From: Pilaira anomala
Taxonomy: Eukaryota > Mucoromycota > Mucoromycetes > Mucorales > Mucoraceae
DNA length: 64,000 nt
Assembly: GCA_025716855.1 (NCBI GenBank)
Contig: JAIXMQ010000001.1
Coordinates: 62,001 to 126,000 of the forward strand
Direction of reading: 5' to 3'
How positions within the stretch are numbered: the stretch's first letter is position 1; the number at the start of each line of letters is the position of its first letter. This document shows, in pieces, positions 1 to 12,774 of the stretch. The position numbers were made by a program, and so were the translations under genes. Under the pieces are notes generated by a model. It saw nothing but the letters and a program-made list of their open reading frames with translations, was not told the origin of the DNA and searched no databases.

Positions 1-171
1 ACTATTAACAAAAGCATTCTTTTCTAAGAAAAAATAAAGTTTGTTTGATCGTAGAAACAGTGAACCTCCTCGAGTTTGAAATCCCCCGACAAACCCTTCA
101 GAGAAAAACCCCGCTAATGGGCACAAAATGTTCTTTTTTTGTCATTTACTTTTTATTTCTTATTAGATTTA

Positions 172-2349
172 ATGCTGAACAGAGTAGCGCTAATAAAGCA
201 AAGATATGCTTTAATTCGAAGACCAACGACACTGATTTATAGATATTATAACTCCAATAAATCTGATCGACCATCACAAGTACCAAAAGGATTTGAAAAC
301 TTCTTTAACAATCCTGGTAGTAAAAAGCCCAAGATTACATTTGAAAGTAATAAACCCCCAAAGAATGACAAACCTCCTCCAAAGATCCCAGAACCAAATG
401 GACTTAAAACTTTGGGCCCTATACTTGTTGGTTCTACCGCTCTGTGGTATGCACTGAATTTAGGCTCGAATCAAAATTTTCATGAAGTGTCATTTCAAGA
501 GTTTAGAGCGAAATTATTAGACCGAGGGCTTGTGCAGGAGCTTAATGTGATGAATAATAAATATGTCCAAGTCAAACTATTACCAGAAGCAAGGTCGGTA
601 TTATCAGACGATCCAAATGCAATTTATTATTTTAGTATTGGTTCTGTTGAAAGTTTTGAACATCAGTTAGAAAAGAGTCAAGATAGATTAGGAATTCCAG
701 ATGAAGAGCGCATACCTGTTTCATATCACTCAACGGGCAATTTGACCAATGCATTGATTCAGTTTATTCCTACGTTGATGTTGATTGGTTTCTTTATTTA
801 TATGGGACGGCGTGCTGCTGGAGGTGGTGCAGGCGGCCCAGGTGGACTGTTTGGAATAGGAAAAAGCAAAGCAAAGCTTTTCAATAAAGAAACTGATGTC
901 AAAGTCAAATTTAAAGACGTTGCTGGTGCTGAAGAAGCTAAAGAAGAGATCATGGAGTTTGTAAAATTTCTAAAAGATCCACAAAAATATGAGCAACTAG
1001 GCGCTACTATTCCTAAAGGAGCTATCTTGTCAGGTCCACCTGGTACGGGTAAGACATTGATGGCAAAAGCAACAGCTGGAGAAGCTAATGTTCCTTTCTT
1101 GAGTGTATCCGGTTCCGAGTTTATAGAAATGTTCGTGGGTGTGGGTCCTTCTCGTGTCAGAGATTTATTTGCTACTGCTAAAAAGAATGCACCTTGTATT
1201 ATATTCATTGATGAAATTGACGCTATTGGTAAAACTAGAGGTAAGGGCGGTCCTCTTGGTGGTGGCAACGATGAACGAGATAGTACATTAAATCAACTTT
1301 TGGTGGAGATGGATGGGTTCGATTCGCACGACCATGTGGTTGTATTAGCAGGTACCAACCGACCTGATGTATTAGACCCTGCATTGTTACGTCCAGGTAG
1401 ATTTGATCGACATATTGTTATTGATAAGCCCGATATCATTGGTCGTGCCGAAATATTTAAGGTTCACTTAAAACCTATCAAAATTAATCCAAATTTGAAA
1501 GTTGATGACTTGTCTCATAAGTTGGCATCGCTTACTGGAGGATTTGCCGGAGCTGATATTCATAACATATGCAATGAAGCAGCCTTGATAGCAGCACGTA
1601 ATTCTAAAGATGAAGTTGATGAATCTGATTTTGAAGCCGCTATTGAACGTGTGATTGCTGGTATTGAAAAGAAGTCTCGCGTTTTATCAGAAGAAGAAAA
1701 GAAGACAGTGGCATATCATGAGGCAGGACATGCAGTTGCAGGCTGGTATTTGAAACATACGGAACCACTTTTGAAGGTGTCTATTATTCCTCGAGGTAGT
1801 AGTGCTTTGGGTTATGCCCACTATTTACCGAAAGATCAATATCTTTATTCTGAACTTCAATTGATGGATCGAATGTGTGTTGCATTGGGTGGAAGAGTGT
1901 CAGAAATGTTGTTTTTTGAATCAGTCACTACTGGAGCACAAAATGATTTACAAAAGGTGACTAAGATGGCCTATTCGCAAGTTAGTATCTTTGGTATGAA
2001 CAAAGAAGTTGGTCCTATATCTTATCAGCCAGACAATAATGATCCACAGTTCCAAAAGCCTTATTCTGAAAAGACCGGATCTCTCATTGATGATGAAGCG
2101 AGAAAACTTGTAGTTAAAGCCCTTGATAGAACAACCAAACTACTGACGGAAAAGAAAGGTGACATTGAAAAGGTAGCCAAACAGTTAATGACCAAAGAGA
2201 TCTTAACTAGACAAGGTAACACCTATTTATTTTATTTTTATTTTTATTTTTATGCAGAATGTATTTCTCACATTTAAGTTTTAGATATGGAAGATTTATT
2301 AGGTAAACGACCATTTGACACGCCACCAGATAAAATTGATATGAAATAA
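172..2349 (+). CDS. AFG3: Mitochondrial m-AAA protease (AFG3/YTA12 family)
   Basis: ATP-dependent inner-membrane metalloprotease for quality control and processing of mitochondrial proteins. Exons 172-2215 and 2285-2349 (intron 2216-2284, GTAACA...TTTTAG) give 702 residues. The first ATG in frame is at 172; the peptide after it ([17 protein letters not shown]) is basic and hydroxylated like a mitochondrial presequence. Seen in order: two membrane segments flanking an intermembrane domain (about residues 85-220), a Gly-rich linker, Walker A GPPGTGKT near residue 288, Walker [12 protein letters not shown], the second region of homology, and the zinc site HEAGH near 516. The last exon restores the conserved LLGKRPF end. 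[11 protein letters not shown] resembles animal AFG3L2, so AFG3 is favoured over YTA12, but paralogue assignment is an inference. Two short ATGs (117, 128) precede the start. Confidence 0.93.
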
Positions 2350-2981
2350 AAACCTTCTTGACAATACTTGTTGAAACAAGAATACCACCGATCGTATTTT
2401 ATTTAAAAACTTTCAGAAGACATATAAAAAAAGTTAAAAAATTAAATAACTATTTTAACTCTAAGAACATCCCAGCGACTTTATTATGCATTTTGATTTT
2501 AGGAAATCAGTTTATTTTAGATGTTAAGGATTTAGCAAAGCCGGTGAGGACGCTTTGTTAGTAATAAGAATAAGGAATAACTAATAGGATTGGATAATTT
2601 AGCAAATACATATCTCACTCTTTCTATATCTTTATTTAAAATTGTAAGTTGCATATAATCTTGTGCTTCTTTCCCTCGGTCACGTAGATATGTTAAAACA
2701 CACTGTCTTTTTAATCAAATTCGAAAATAATTTTCGCACATTACATATATGAAAGTATAACAATGGCACTTTTTAAGCTTCAATTAACCTAATTTTTTAT
2801 TCACATATTTAAAAAAAAAACGGTTTAAAGCGACTGTTCTTCAGCAAGATGATATTCAATTCAGCGACACAAACAAGCAATAATGATGTTGTAGTGTTAT
2901 TCTTGTTTCTTTTATTTTACTATTTAAAAGCAACCTTGTTAGACATAGACACTGGTCAAATTTAGTAAATGGATACACAGA
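2350..2981. other. Intergenic, convergent 3' ends
   Basis: About 630 bp between the stop codons of the m-AAA protease (+) and the ICT1-like gene (-). It is AT-rich with short poly-A runs. I see no coding frame with family resemblance and no structured RNA. Confidence 0.5.
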
Positions 2982-3613
2982 TCAATAATCACTTCCTTTC
3001 GATCGTCTTTCGCTTTTCTTTTGTGAATGTTTCTTTTTAAACTCTTTACGATTTTTATCTTCCCTAGCACGCCTAACATTTTTTTGTAAATAAAGATCAT
3101 ATTTTCTTCACTGTTGCCACTTACAATTTCTCTACCCTAGCCAGTGTAACTTGGTCTGGTTCTTTTGTCACTGCTACAGACTCTTTTATTACGCTTACCA
3201 ACTTTTCATAACAGTCTTGAATATTTTTTGCTTGCGATCTTGTTTTGTCAGAAGTAATGATTAGCTCGTCTGATTTACTTTTTCTTAATTGTGAAGTCCT
3301 TCTTAAATTTTCTTTTGCATAATCAGGAAGCCAATTCGCTTTTGCTAAGGACAGCCGTAAGTCTACCTTCGTGCTAACTAAAAAAAAAAAAAAAAAAGAA
3401 GGGGCTTTCTCATTTACTACTACTCATGGAATGTTCGATTCAGTCTCTTATACGTTCAATACCTTTATTTACGTTTTGACCACCTGGTCCACTACTACGA
3501 GAAAAGGCAATCGAAACGTGATCTTTAGGGATAATACTTTGGTTAAACGACTGTTGCCAGCGTGTAGCTTCTGCGTAGGACCAAGCTTTACTGCTATATA
3601 ATCTCTTGAACAT
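2982..3613 (-). CDS. ICT1: ICT1/Pth4-type mitochondrial peptidyl-tRNA hydrolase (ribosome rescue)
   Basis: Release-factor-like protein that hydrolyses peptidyl-tRNA on stalled mitochondrial ribosomes. Three exons on the minus strand, 3463-3613, 3125-3377 and 2982-3072, give 164 residues. Exon 1 starts MFKRLYSSKAW, a plausible mitochondrial leader, and carries FSRSSGPGGQNVNK with the catalytic GGQ. Exon 2 gives the conserved TKVDLRL, the W-L-P helix, LRKSKSDELIITSDKTRSQ and NIQDCYEKL. Exon 3 gives the basic KKKHSQKKSERRSKG tail that docks in the ribosome. Intron 2 (3073-3124) begins GTAAGT inside what would otherwise be a TTG-TAA stop; removing it continues in frame. No single open frame covers the gene, so it is easily missed. 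Confidence 0.85.
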
Positions 3614-3792
3614 AAATTAAAAATTTGAAAAAAAAAAAGAAAGAATAAAATCAACTCTATCTTGATTTTTATTCTCTCTTATTTTTTTTATTTCTAAATG
3701 TTAATTATTTTTATTTTCTTTAATTCTTCTTTATTAAAATTTTGAGGGGGGGTTTGTTTTTTTTTTTTCGATACAAAAAAAAAGGATCAGAT

Positions 3793-6042
<2,250 letters not shown>

Positions 6043-6210
6043 TTATATTATTGATAATGTCAAACCCAAAATTATGAGATTAGACAATTAAAGAAAACGG
6101 CGAATAAACGTCGAAAAGAAGAGAAGAAAAAAAAAGAGAAAGAGAGAGAGAAAAAAAAAAAAAAGAAAAAAAAAAGAATAATACTGTTTATACTGTGTCA
6201 ATATCAAACC

Positions 6211-6235
6211 TTTTTTTTTTTTTTTTTTTTTTTTT
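6211..6235 (-). promoter_or_regulatory. A25 tract upstream of PAB1
   Basis: On the PAB1 coding strand this is an uninterrupted run of 25 A, about 215 nt before the start codon, followed by a long pyrimidine tract (about 6120-6180). In yeast and animals A-rich 5'UTR tracts in PABP mRNA bind PABP and repress its own translation. Whether this one is transcribed is unknown. Confidence 0.35.
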
Positions 6236-6239
6236 CTAT

Positions 6240-6288
6240 TTTACCTGTCCGGTCCACGCCTAAGATTTACCCTCTACCTTATCACACA

Positions 6289-6326
<38 letters not shown>

Positions 6327-7729
6327 TGAACTTTTTTTTTTTTTTGCCACTGAAAAAAAATTTTCTATCGGGGTTTACAGTGCTTTTTTTTTTTCTGGAA
6401 TTTTGTAAAAGATGTATTAAACGAAACATGGTCACGGCTGGCTTAGCTCTTTTTTTGCAAAAGAAAGAAGAAGAGAAATAAGCGTAAACCAATAGAATGT
6501 TCTTGGATGGTATTGATTGAATACTTTATCCATTTAAAACTGGCCGAGGGAAATCTCGATTTGTAATGAATTAATGCAATCATGTTCTTATAACATCGAA
6601 CGAATAGTTTTTGTTCAAGTTTTCCTTACTAATTTTGTAAAAAGATGCTTCAAGCAACATGATATAAACTACATTACTGTACATATTTAAACTATGTACT
6701 TCCATACTTTATTTATCCTAATTGAGTACTTTTTTTTTTTTTTTATTCTTTTGACATAACTGGACTAAACTGAAATAGTGAACTATTTAATGTATATTAC
6801 ACTTTTCTTTTATAACCCATCTTTTCCTTTATACGTTTGCTCTTTTTTTTTTGGGGGGTGTCTTTGTGTGTGAGAGAGAGAGGCTATAAATAAGTTTTTA
6901 ATTTTTTGCATAACATTCATAGCTTACATGTTAGAACCAAAAAATAATGCTTCATTGACTTCAATTGACTTCAATTGATTGATTACAGCTAGTTCTCAAC
7001 ACACTTATAAATTATATGTTATTTGACCTTCCATTCTAGAAGGTGAAAGACCCTTTTTTTTTTTTATGAAATGATTTTTAGAATGATTTGAATTATACTG
7101 GATTTCCCATTTACTGGGATTGAATTATAACTTTAAAATGTTTGTATCACACAATTGCATTTACGAAAATCGATCAGTTAAAAAGACACAAAATTAATAA
7201 TAATAATACAGGAAATATGTGGTTTATTCACTTTTGGCACATGTCATGGCTATACAATCATGTACACACACACTTTCTCTCTCTCTCTCTCTCTCTCTAC
7301 GAAATATCCGTAAGTTCCCTGTGTTATGACGAAATAGTTATTAGACACATGAGTGCTTTTTTAATTACAATAATAAATAAATGTCGTCAACTGGCGTATA
7401 ATGTACAGATGTTACAAAATAAATAAACGTAAATAGTCTCGTGTAACTGAATTTTAGTTTAAATATTGTTTTTCACGTAAATATTTATAGTTACTCAAGA
7501 TTACTCCAGCAAAAAAAAAAAAAATCATAGGTATAACAATTAATTTATTTTATTATTTTCATATTTTTCTTATTTATAAGCCTGATTTCTGTATACATTT
7601 GTTTTGCCTTTTTATTTTCCAGTTTGATGATTCGTAGTAAAGAAATCTCTTGGGGAGTATATTAACTAATTATGTAAAAAAAAAAAAAAAGTCAGATATA
7701 ATATAATTAGAAAGAGTGAATTTACTAAG
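6240..7729. other. Intergenic region with microsatellites
   Basis: About 1.5 kb between the PAB1 5' side and the 3' end of the kinase gene. It holds a CA repeat (about 6295-6325), a CT repeat (about 7272-7299), several 10-20 nt T runs and a tandem TTCAATTGA motif (about 6958-6982). No supported gene was seen. Confidence 0.5.
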
Positions 7730-10194
7730 CTATTTTACCTTTTGAGGCTGATTTTTCCGTAATTTACTTTCCAACAAGGATAAGTTTTTAGTAGCTTGTT
7801 CCAAAGTTTTATTTAATTCTTGATCGATTTCACCATGGTTACGAGACAATCTTGCATGAAAAGACATGGTTCGTTTTGTACTCTGAATAAAATTATGTTC
7901 CCTTCTTATTTGATCCATTAGTTCATCCTCATTTGTAGTAGGAGAGAATTCGATAGCATCCAATGGTGGAGTTGAAGGTAAAGGGTATTGTTGCTGAGAT
8001 TTATTTCTAGTTTGATGTTCAGTATAATGTTTTTGATAAAAACTGAGTTCCTTTTTTAACCGTAATATTTGTCTCTTTGAAGAAGCCAAATTGCTCTCGG
8101 ATACTTCTAGATCGTGTTGTATATTTCTTAATAATTCTCGGTCTCTTTGCCACATACTGGATAAAATCAAGGAACGTCCTTCCGCTGTTGACTGTTCCAG
8201 TAGAACGGTACGAGGGGAAGACGGTGGCATAGTAGGTATAGTGGGTAATGATTTACTTACTCTTTTTACTTTTGTATCCGAAATCTGTTGTGGTAATTTA
8301 TTTAATTCTTGTTTTAATTCAGCGCATTCAGATTGTGATTGCTTGATCAAGTCAGCTTGAGTTTTTATCTGTTTTTCAAGATCATTTGAATGAATTGATT
8401 CCAATCTTAACTTTTGACATAATTCTGAATTTTGAGTATCGAGTCTTTTGTTTTCCTTTTCTAAAAGAGGTATTTTCTCAGTGATTGTTTGTTGTTGGTA
8501 ATTGAGAACTTCTTGCTTCATTGTCTTATTTTCTTTTTTTAAAGATTGTAGTTCCAATTCGAGTTGATGTATACGCGTGATCTCTGTGTTCTTTTCTGTT
8601 AATAAAGCCTTTAATTTTTCAACTTGGTTATCCCTTTGTTTAATCGTCGTGTCCTTTTCGATTAACTGTGCTTTTAAATTGTCCAATTGAGTGTCAGATT
8701 GTGTAATAAAAGTTTGGTTTTCATCTAATTTTTTTGTGGTTACACCATCGAGTTCACTGCATGAATAAGAGTAACCAATGTATGGAAGATCTCTATCCAT
8801 CTCTTCATCATCATCATCATCTTCTTCTTCTTCTTCCTCATTATCATCTTGATTATTTGTAGAGGCAAAAAATGAAATATCGTCCAATGATTTAATAGAT
8901 GGAACAAAAGGAGGGACTGAATTTGTGCGAAAGTTATCCCAATCTACATCTTTAAAGAATGGATGTGATTTAATTTCTTTAGCACCTTTCAAGCCTAATC
9001 TTTTATCTTTTGATTTCGCCAACAATCTTTCCAAAAGAATTGAGTATACAAACATGTTAAGTATATATGTATATATATATATATATTACCTTTTTAATAA
9101 ATCTTTTGCTTCATTTGAAATATTTACATCTTTATTAAATCCAACTTCTACCTATAAAAAGAATAAATATTTATAACAATGTTGAAATGAAATAATTACC
9201 TCTGGATTTAACAAGCTCTTTTGAATTTGAAGATCTCTTCCAGTAAATGGAGTGACACCATAAATGAGTTCATAAAAGACAATACCTACTGACCACCAAT
9301 CGACTTCCGGGCCATAAGTTGTTCCTACAAAGTCACACATTTCTGGTGATATATAAGGCATTGTTCCCACCATAAACAAAGAATCCTTTATGAATACAAA
9401 AGTTAGATACTTTTTTTTTTTAGTAATAAATAAATAACTTTCTTACTTGTGTATCAATTGAAATACAAGAACCAAGATCACCTAATTTAATATGACCTTT
9501 ACTATCAATCAAGATATTAGCAGGTTTAATATCTCGATGCATATAACCCAACGCATGTACTCTTTCTACAGCCAAGATGAGTTCAATACAATAAAATTTT
9601 GCTTCGGATTCAAGAAATTGATATGACCTTCTTTCCATCAAATTCTCTAAATCACCCCCATGTGCATATTCCATGACTAAATATAAATTATGTTTATCTT
9701 GAAAGGAAGCGTAAAGAGACGGTAACCAAGGTTCATTTGGGTTGGATAGAATTAACCTTTCTTCCATAGGTGAAGAACGATCGATTTGTTGATTTAGATA
9801 GGATTTTCGAAGTGTCTTCATTGCATAAATGTTTTTTTTATCGTGTATACTTTTTACTATTGTGACTTTTCCAAATGCACCTTCTACAAAGTCCTTGTAT
9901 AGTAATTTAAAGTCTTTTAAAGATATTTTTGACTTTGTGATTTCATACTGAATGGGTTTATCTATTTATAAAAAAAATAATTAGTTCAAGTATAGACTAA
10001 CTGGTTTTAATATTCTTACATAATTGAATGAATTTATGAGTTGTATCTTGTTTATTTTGACATTGTGTTGAAGTATTATAAAGTGACAAAAGCGCATCGA
10101 TTAATGCATTCTTATTTGTTAATTGTTCAAATACTCTTTGTTCTTTAGAGAATTGAACGGAGAGATTTTTTATCGGAGCATTGTAATTTGTCAT
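7730..10194 (-). CDS. ROCK/MRCK (DMPK)-type AGC Ser/Thr kinase with coiled coil
   Basis: Predicted effector kinase of the Rho/Cdc42-linked DMPK group. Five exons (10020-10194, 9447-9961, 9200-9385, 9090-9151, 7730-9026) give 744 residues. The kinase domain has the Lys of YAMKTL, HRDIKPANIL, an activation loop with GTMPYISPE, DWWSVGIVFYELIYG and the AGC extension ending DLPYIGYSY, which matches the PFVGFTY-type motif of MRCK/ROCK. An acidic stretch is followed by a long coiled coil (about residues 440-660). Odd points: the DFG motif reads DLG, and the first Gly of the glycine loop is replaced (FVEGAFGKV). No PH or C1 domain follows, unlike animal relatives. It is divergent from the CDK gene, with about 200 bp between them. 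Confidence 0.85.
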
Positions 10195-10396
10195 TATTAT
10201 ATATATAAAAAGAGAAGTAAAGAGGAAGAAAGAGAAAGCAAGTAAGCGAGAGAGAGAGAGAAAGGAAAAATAATAACAAATATTAAAAACATTCTTCCCT
10301 TTTCGGATTTAAAACACCGCGCATAACACACTACACACACGTAATCGTTTTTTTTTTCCCCCTTTTTTTTTTTTTGGTTTTTCATCTATAACAACA
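10195..10396. promoter_or_regulatory. Divergent promoter, kinase and CDK genes
   Basis: Only 202 bp separate the two start codons. The stretch contains GA-rich and T-rich tracts (AG repeat about 10250-10262, poly-T about 10348-10375) and must hold the regulatory elements of both genes. Confidence 0.6.
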
Positions 10397-11311
10397 ATGG
10401 CAAATAATCTTGCACCTGATCAAAGATATACACGTTTAGAAAAGCTGGGAGAAGGTACTTATGCAACAGTATTTAAAGGAAAGAATAAGGTGACAGGAGA
10501 GATTGTTGCTTTAAAGGAAATTCATTTGGACCCAGAGGAAGGAGCACCTTCAACTGCCATTAGAGAAATATCGTTAATGAAGGAATTGAAGCATCCAAAC
10601 ATTGTACGTTTACAAGACATTATTCATACTGAAAACAAATTAAGTTTAGTATTTGAATTTATGGATCAAGATTTAAAAAAGTATATGGATTCAACCGCCA
10701 GAGCAACTCAAGGGGCATTGGATCAAAACACCATCAAGTCTTTCATGTACCAATTATTAAAAGGAATTGCGTATTGTCATGAGAACAGAGTATTGCATCG
10801 AGATTTAAAACCACAAAATTTATTAATTAACCAGCACAATCAACTTAAATTAGGTGATTTTGGTTTAGCTCGTGCGTTTGGTATACCCGTCAATACTTTT
10901 TCAAATGAAGTAGTGACACTTTGGTATCGTGCACCTGATGTCCTTTTAGGATCTCGTATGTATTCTACATCCATTGATATTTGGTCTGCTGGTTGTATTA
11001 TGGCAGAAATGTATACGGGTCGACCTTTATTTCCTGGTACAAATAATGAAGATCAATTACAAAAGATCTTTCGATTATTGGGTACGCCTAATGAACAAAC
11101 TTGGCCAAATATTACTCAATTTCCTGAATATAAACAACCTCAAGTCATTTATCCAATTCAACATATCTCTCAAATTTTGACCAATATTGATTCTTGTGGA
11201 TTGGATTTGTTGGGTCGTATGTTACAGTATCAACCTCAAATGAGATTAAGTGCAAAAGATGCATTAAATCATGCTTATTTTAATGAAGTTAGATACATGT
11301 TTACAGATTAA
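10397..11311 (+). CDS. PHO85: PHO85/CDK5-type cyclin-dependent kinase
   Basis: Single-exon, 304-residue CDK. Glycine loop [11 protein letters not shown] (residues 18-28), catalytic Lys in ALKEI, the cyclin-binding helix PSTAIRE (51-57), [42 protein letters not shown] with the activation segment, and [12 protein letters not shown]. The PSTAIRE spelling and [16 protein letters not shown] activation segment fit the Pho85/PhoA/Cdk5 class (phosphate signalling, polarity, glycogen metabolism in yeasts) rather than Cdc28. The family length is about 300, so it is complete. It converges on the HAC1-like gene. Confidence 0.93.
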   Translation: MANNLAPDQRYTRLEKLGEGTYATVFKGKNKVTGEIVALKEIHLDPEEGAPSTAIREISLMKELKHPNIVRLQDIIHTENKLSLVFEFMDQDLKKYMDSTARATQGALDQNTIKSFMYQLLKGIAYCHENRVLHRDLKPQNLLINQHNQLKLGDFGLARAFGIPVNTFSNEVVTLWYRAPDVLLGSRMYSTSIDIWSAGCIMAEMYTGRPLFPGTNNEDQLQKIFRLLGTPNEQTWPNITQFPEYKQPQVIYPIQHISQILTNIDSCGLDLLGRMLQYQPQMRLSAKDALNHAYFNEVRYMFTD

Positions 11312-11493
11312 ATAAAAACAGTAAAAAAAGAAAGAAAGGATAGAAAGAGAATTTATTAATGATGTTGAGAAATGTTGATGTTATTGTTATGCATATATTA
11401 AAAAGAAGAAGTGGATATGAAGAGTTGTTGGGTTGTAGTAGTTGTAGTTGTAGTTGTTGGAACAAATTTGAAAGTAGTAAAACAAATTTAAAA

Positions 11494-12412
11494 TTAGTTA
11501 CCAACCTGTTGTTGACCATCCCAGTCAAATAACTCATCTAATTGAAAATCTTGATTATTATTTGAAGAATAAACTGAATCTTCATCAGATGAAAATGAAG
11601 GTGATAACATGGGTGATGGTAATAATCTTCTTTGCTTCGTACTCTCAACTGGTTTCATTACCTCCGCTGCAGGGAAAAAGAGAGTTAAAAAGGAGAAAAA
11701 AAAAAAAAAAAAAAGGGGGGGATAATAATTAAAGAGTGATCTATTTTTTTTTTCCATTGGGTGGATTTTTGAAGGTGTGAGTTGACTTGTCTTTTTTTCT
11801 TTAATACAATCTTTTTTAAATTATCATCTTTTCGCTTTTTCTTCTTCTACTAAAAACATTCCTTCTTCGCGATCCGTGCTGAATCGCAAAAGTCATGAAA
11901 CAAGATGGGAGTAGTTGCATTGAATTTAATTTGTGCTTGCAAGTTGGCGAGTTGTCTCGTAAACGCTTCTAATTGTGAATTTAATATAGCATTTTGCTCT
12001 TCAAGAGTTTTTACTTTCTTGTTAGCTGTATCATTTTCTTCCATCAGTTTTTTGTTGCTGCTCTCAAGATCAGAAACATATCTACGCTTTTTATCACGAG
12101 ATTCCTGAGCTGCAGCTCGATTTCGTAAAATTCTAAAGGAATAAGTAAATATTAGTATATACATATCACACATATTATATATATATATATATATTTACCT
12201 TTCTTTGGTCTTTTGATCTTTATCATCCAAGGACAGTCTGGACTTCTTTAGTGAAACAATTGAAGATTCTGAAGAAGATTCTGAAGAAACAGAACTGGCT
12301 GAAGAAAAGGATGCTTGTCTCTTTTGAGGCATAGACAAGGGAGATACTAAAGGATCCATAGTGAAATCAACAGGTAAAGATAATAACTCGGTCAAGTCAT
12401 TTATATTACTGC

Positions 12413-12449
<37 letters not shown>

Positions 12450-12485
12450 ATTGTTGTTGTTGTTGTTATTGTTGTTATTCATCAT
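11494..12485 (-). CDS. HAC1: HAC1/XBP1-type bZIP transcription factor of the unfolded protein response
   Basis: Exons 12199-12485, 11879-12132 and 11494-11669 give 238 residues when the 209-nt segment 11670-11878 is removed; unspliced, the frame stops at 11850 after 189 residues. The first intron (12133-12198, GTAAAT...TTTAG) is ordinary. Exon 1 opens with MM and a long Asn run (AAC repeat), then a Ser-rich region and a basic stretch. Exon 2 has the bZIP basic region ILRNRAAAQESRDKKRR and a leucine zipper. Exon 3 carries an acidic end (FQLDELFDWDG) like an activation domain. NRAAAQxSRxxKR is the HAC1/XBP1 signature. The second junction appears to be an Ire1-type site rather than a spliceosomal one (separate entries). 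The start is the first ATG of the ATG-ATG pair. Confidence 0.85.
11661..11677 (-). promoter_or_regulatory. 3' Ire1-type stem-loop in HAC1 mRNA
   Basis: A five-pair stem (CC-GG, U-A, two U-G) closes the 7-nt loop CUG|CAGC, a perfect match to the CNGCNGN consensus of XBP1/HAC1 splice sites. The same CTGCAG could also serve as a spliceosomal acceptor after the upstream T-rich tract. Confidence 0.7.
11670..11878 (-). other. HAC1: Predicted unconventional (Ire1-cleaved) intron of HAC1
   Basis: This 209-nt segment separates bZIP and activation exons. Cutting TCAG|CACGG at the 5' side and CCCTG|CAGCGG at the 3' side joins the frames exactly (D-S-A-A-E-V-M-K-P). The length is about three times that of neighbouring spliceosomal introns and close to the 252 nt of yeast HAC1. 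The 5' boundary has no GT. A spliceosomal alternative (donor GTTTTT near 11857, acceptor CTGCAG) also keeps frame, but that donor is unlike every other intron in the window. Confidence 0.75.
11742..11764 (-). repeat. Intron arm of 23-nt HAC1 inverted repeat
   Basis: The plus-strand block is TA, ten T, then CCATTGGGTGG. It is the exact reverse complement of 12517-12539. In the transcript this lies in the unconventional intron and can pair without mismatch to the segment just before the start codon. Confidence 0.85.
11865..11891 (-). promoter_or_regulatory. 5' Ire1-type stem-loop in HAC1 mRNA
   Basis: On the coding strand, ten consecutive pairs (three U-G pairs among them, plus the loop-closing U-G) close a 7-nt loop CAG|CACG, with the predicted cut after the third loop base. 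The C1 and G3 consensus bases are present. Position 6 is C instead of the usual G, the one departure from CNGCNGN. Confidence 0.65.
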
Positions 12486-12516
12486 GATAATATAAATATA
12501 CAAAAAAAAAGATTTA

Positions 12517-12539
12517 CCACCCAATGGAAAAAAAAAATA
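12517..12539 (-). repeat. 5'UTR arm of 23-nt HAC1 inverted repeat
   Basis: Reads CCACCCAATGG, ten A, TA on the plus strand; it lies 32 nt upstream of the HAC1 ATG (12485). It is perfectly complementary in the mRNA to 11742-11764. In S. cerevisiae, a 5'UTR-intron duplex of this kind blocks translation until Ire1 removes the intron. The CCAAT in it could also be a promoter box if transcription starts downstream. Confidence 0.75.
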
Positions 12540-12774
12540 ATTGTATAGGAAAAAAAAAAAAATAGGAAAGTCGACTAAAGAAAAAAAAAAAGAGAGAGAA
12601 GAGAGAATTTTTATTAGATTTTATAGCCATTTTTAAGATTCTCAAGTCTGACCAATCAAATCGAAACAAGTGTTTAAATCTTGAGCAGACACAAATTGAA
12701 ATTGTATTACGGGCAATAATGTTATCCCCGCCGCAGTAAAATGTAAATGTAATTTTACACACAAAGTGATACAA

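Noticed and set aside
798..1268. Long minus-strand frame inside the m-AAA protease
   Set aside because: It is the antisense shadow of the conserved AAA domain and has no family resemblance.
6295..6325. CA repeat as a CRISPR or regulatory array
   Set aside because: Simple dinucleotide microsatellite without spacers.
11494..11757. Separate small gene starting within the HAC1 intron (MEKKNRSLF)
   Set aside because: The frame-exact junction to the bZIP exon, flanking hairpins and the acidic C-terminus explain this segment better as HAC1 exon 3.
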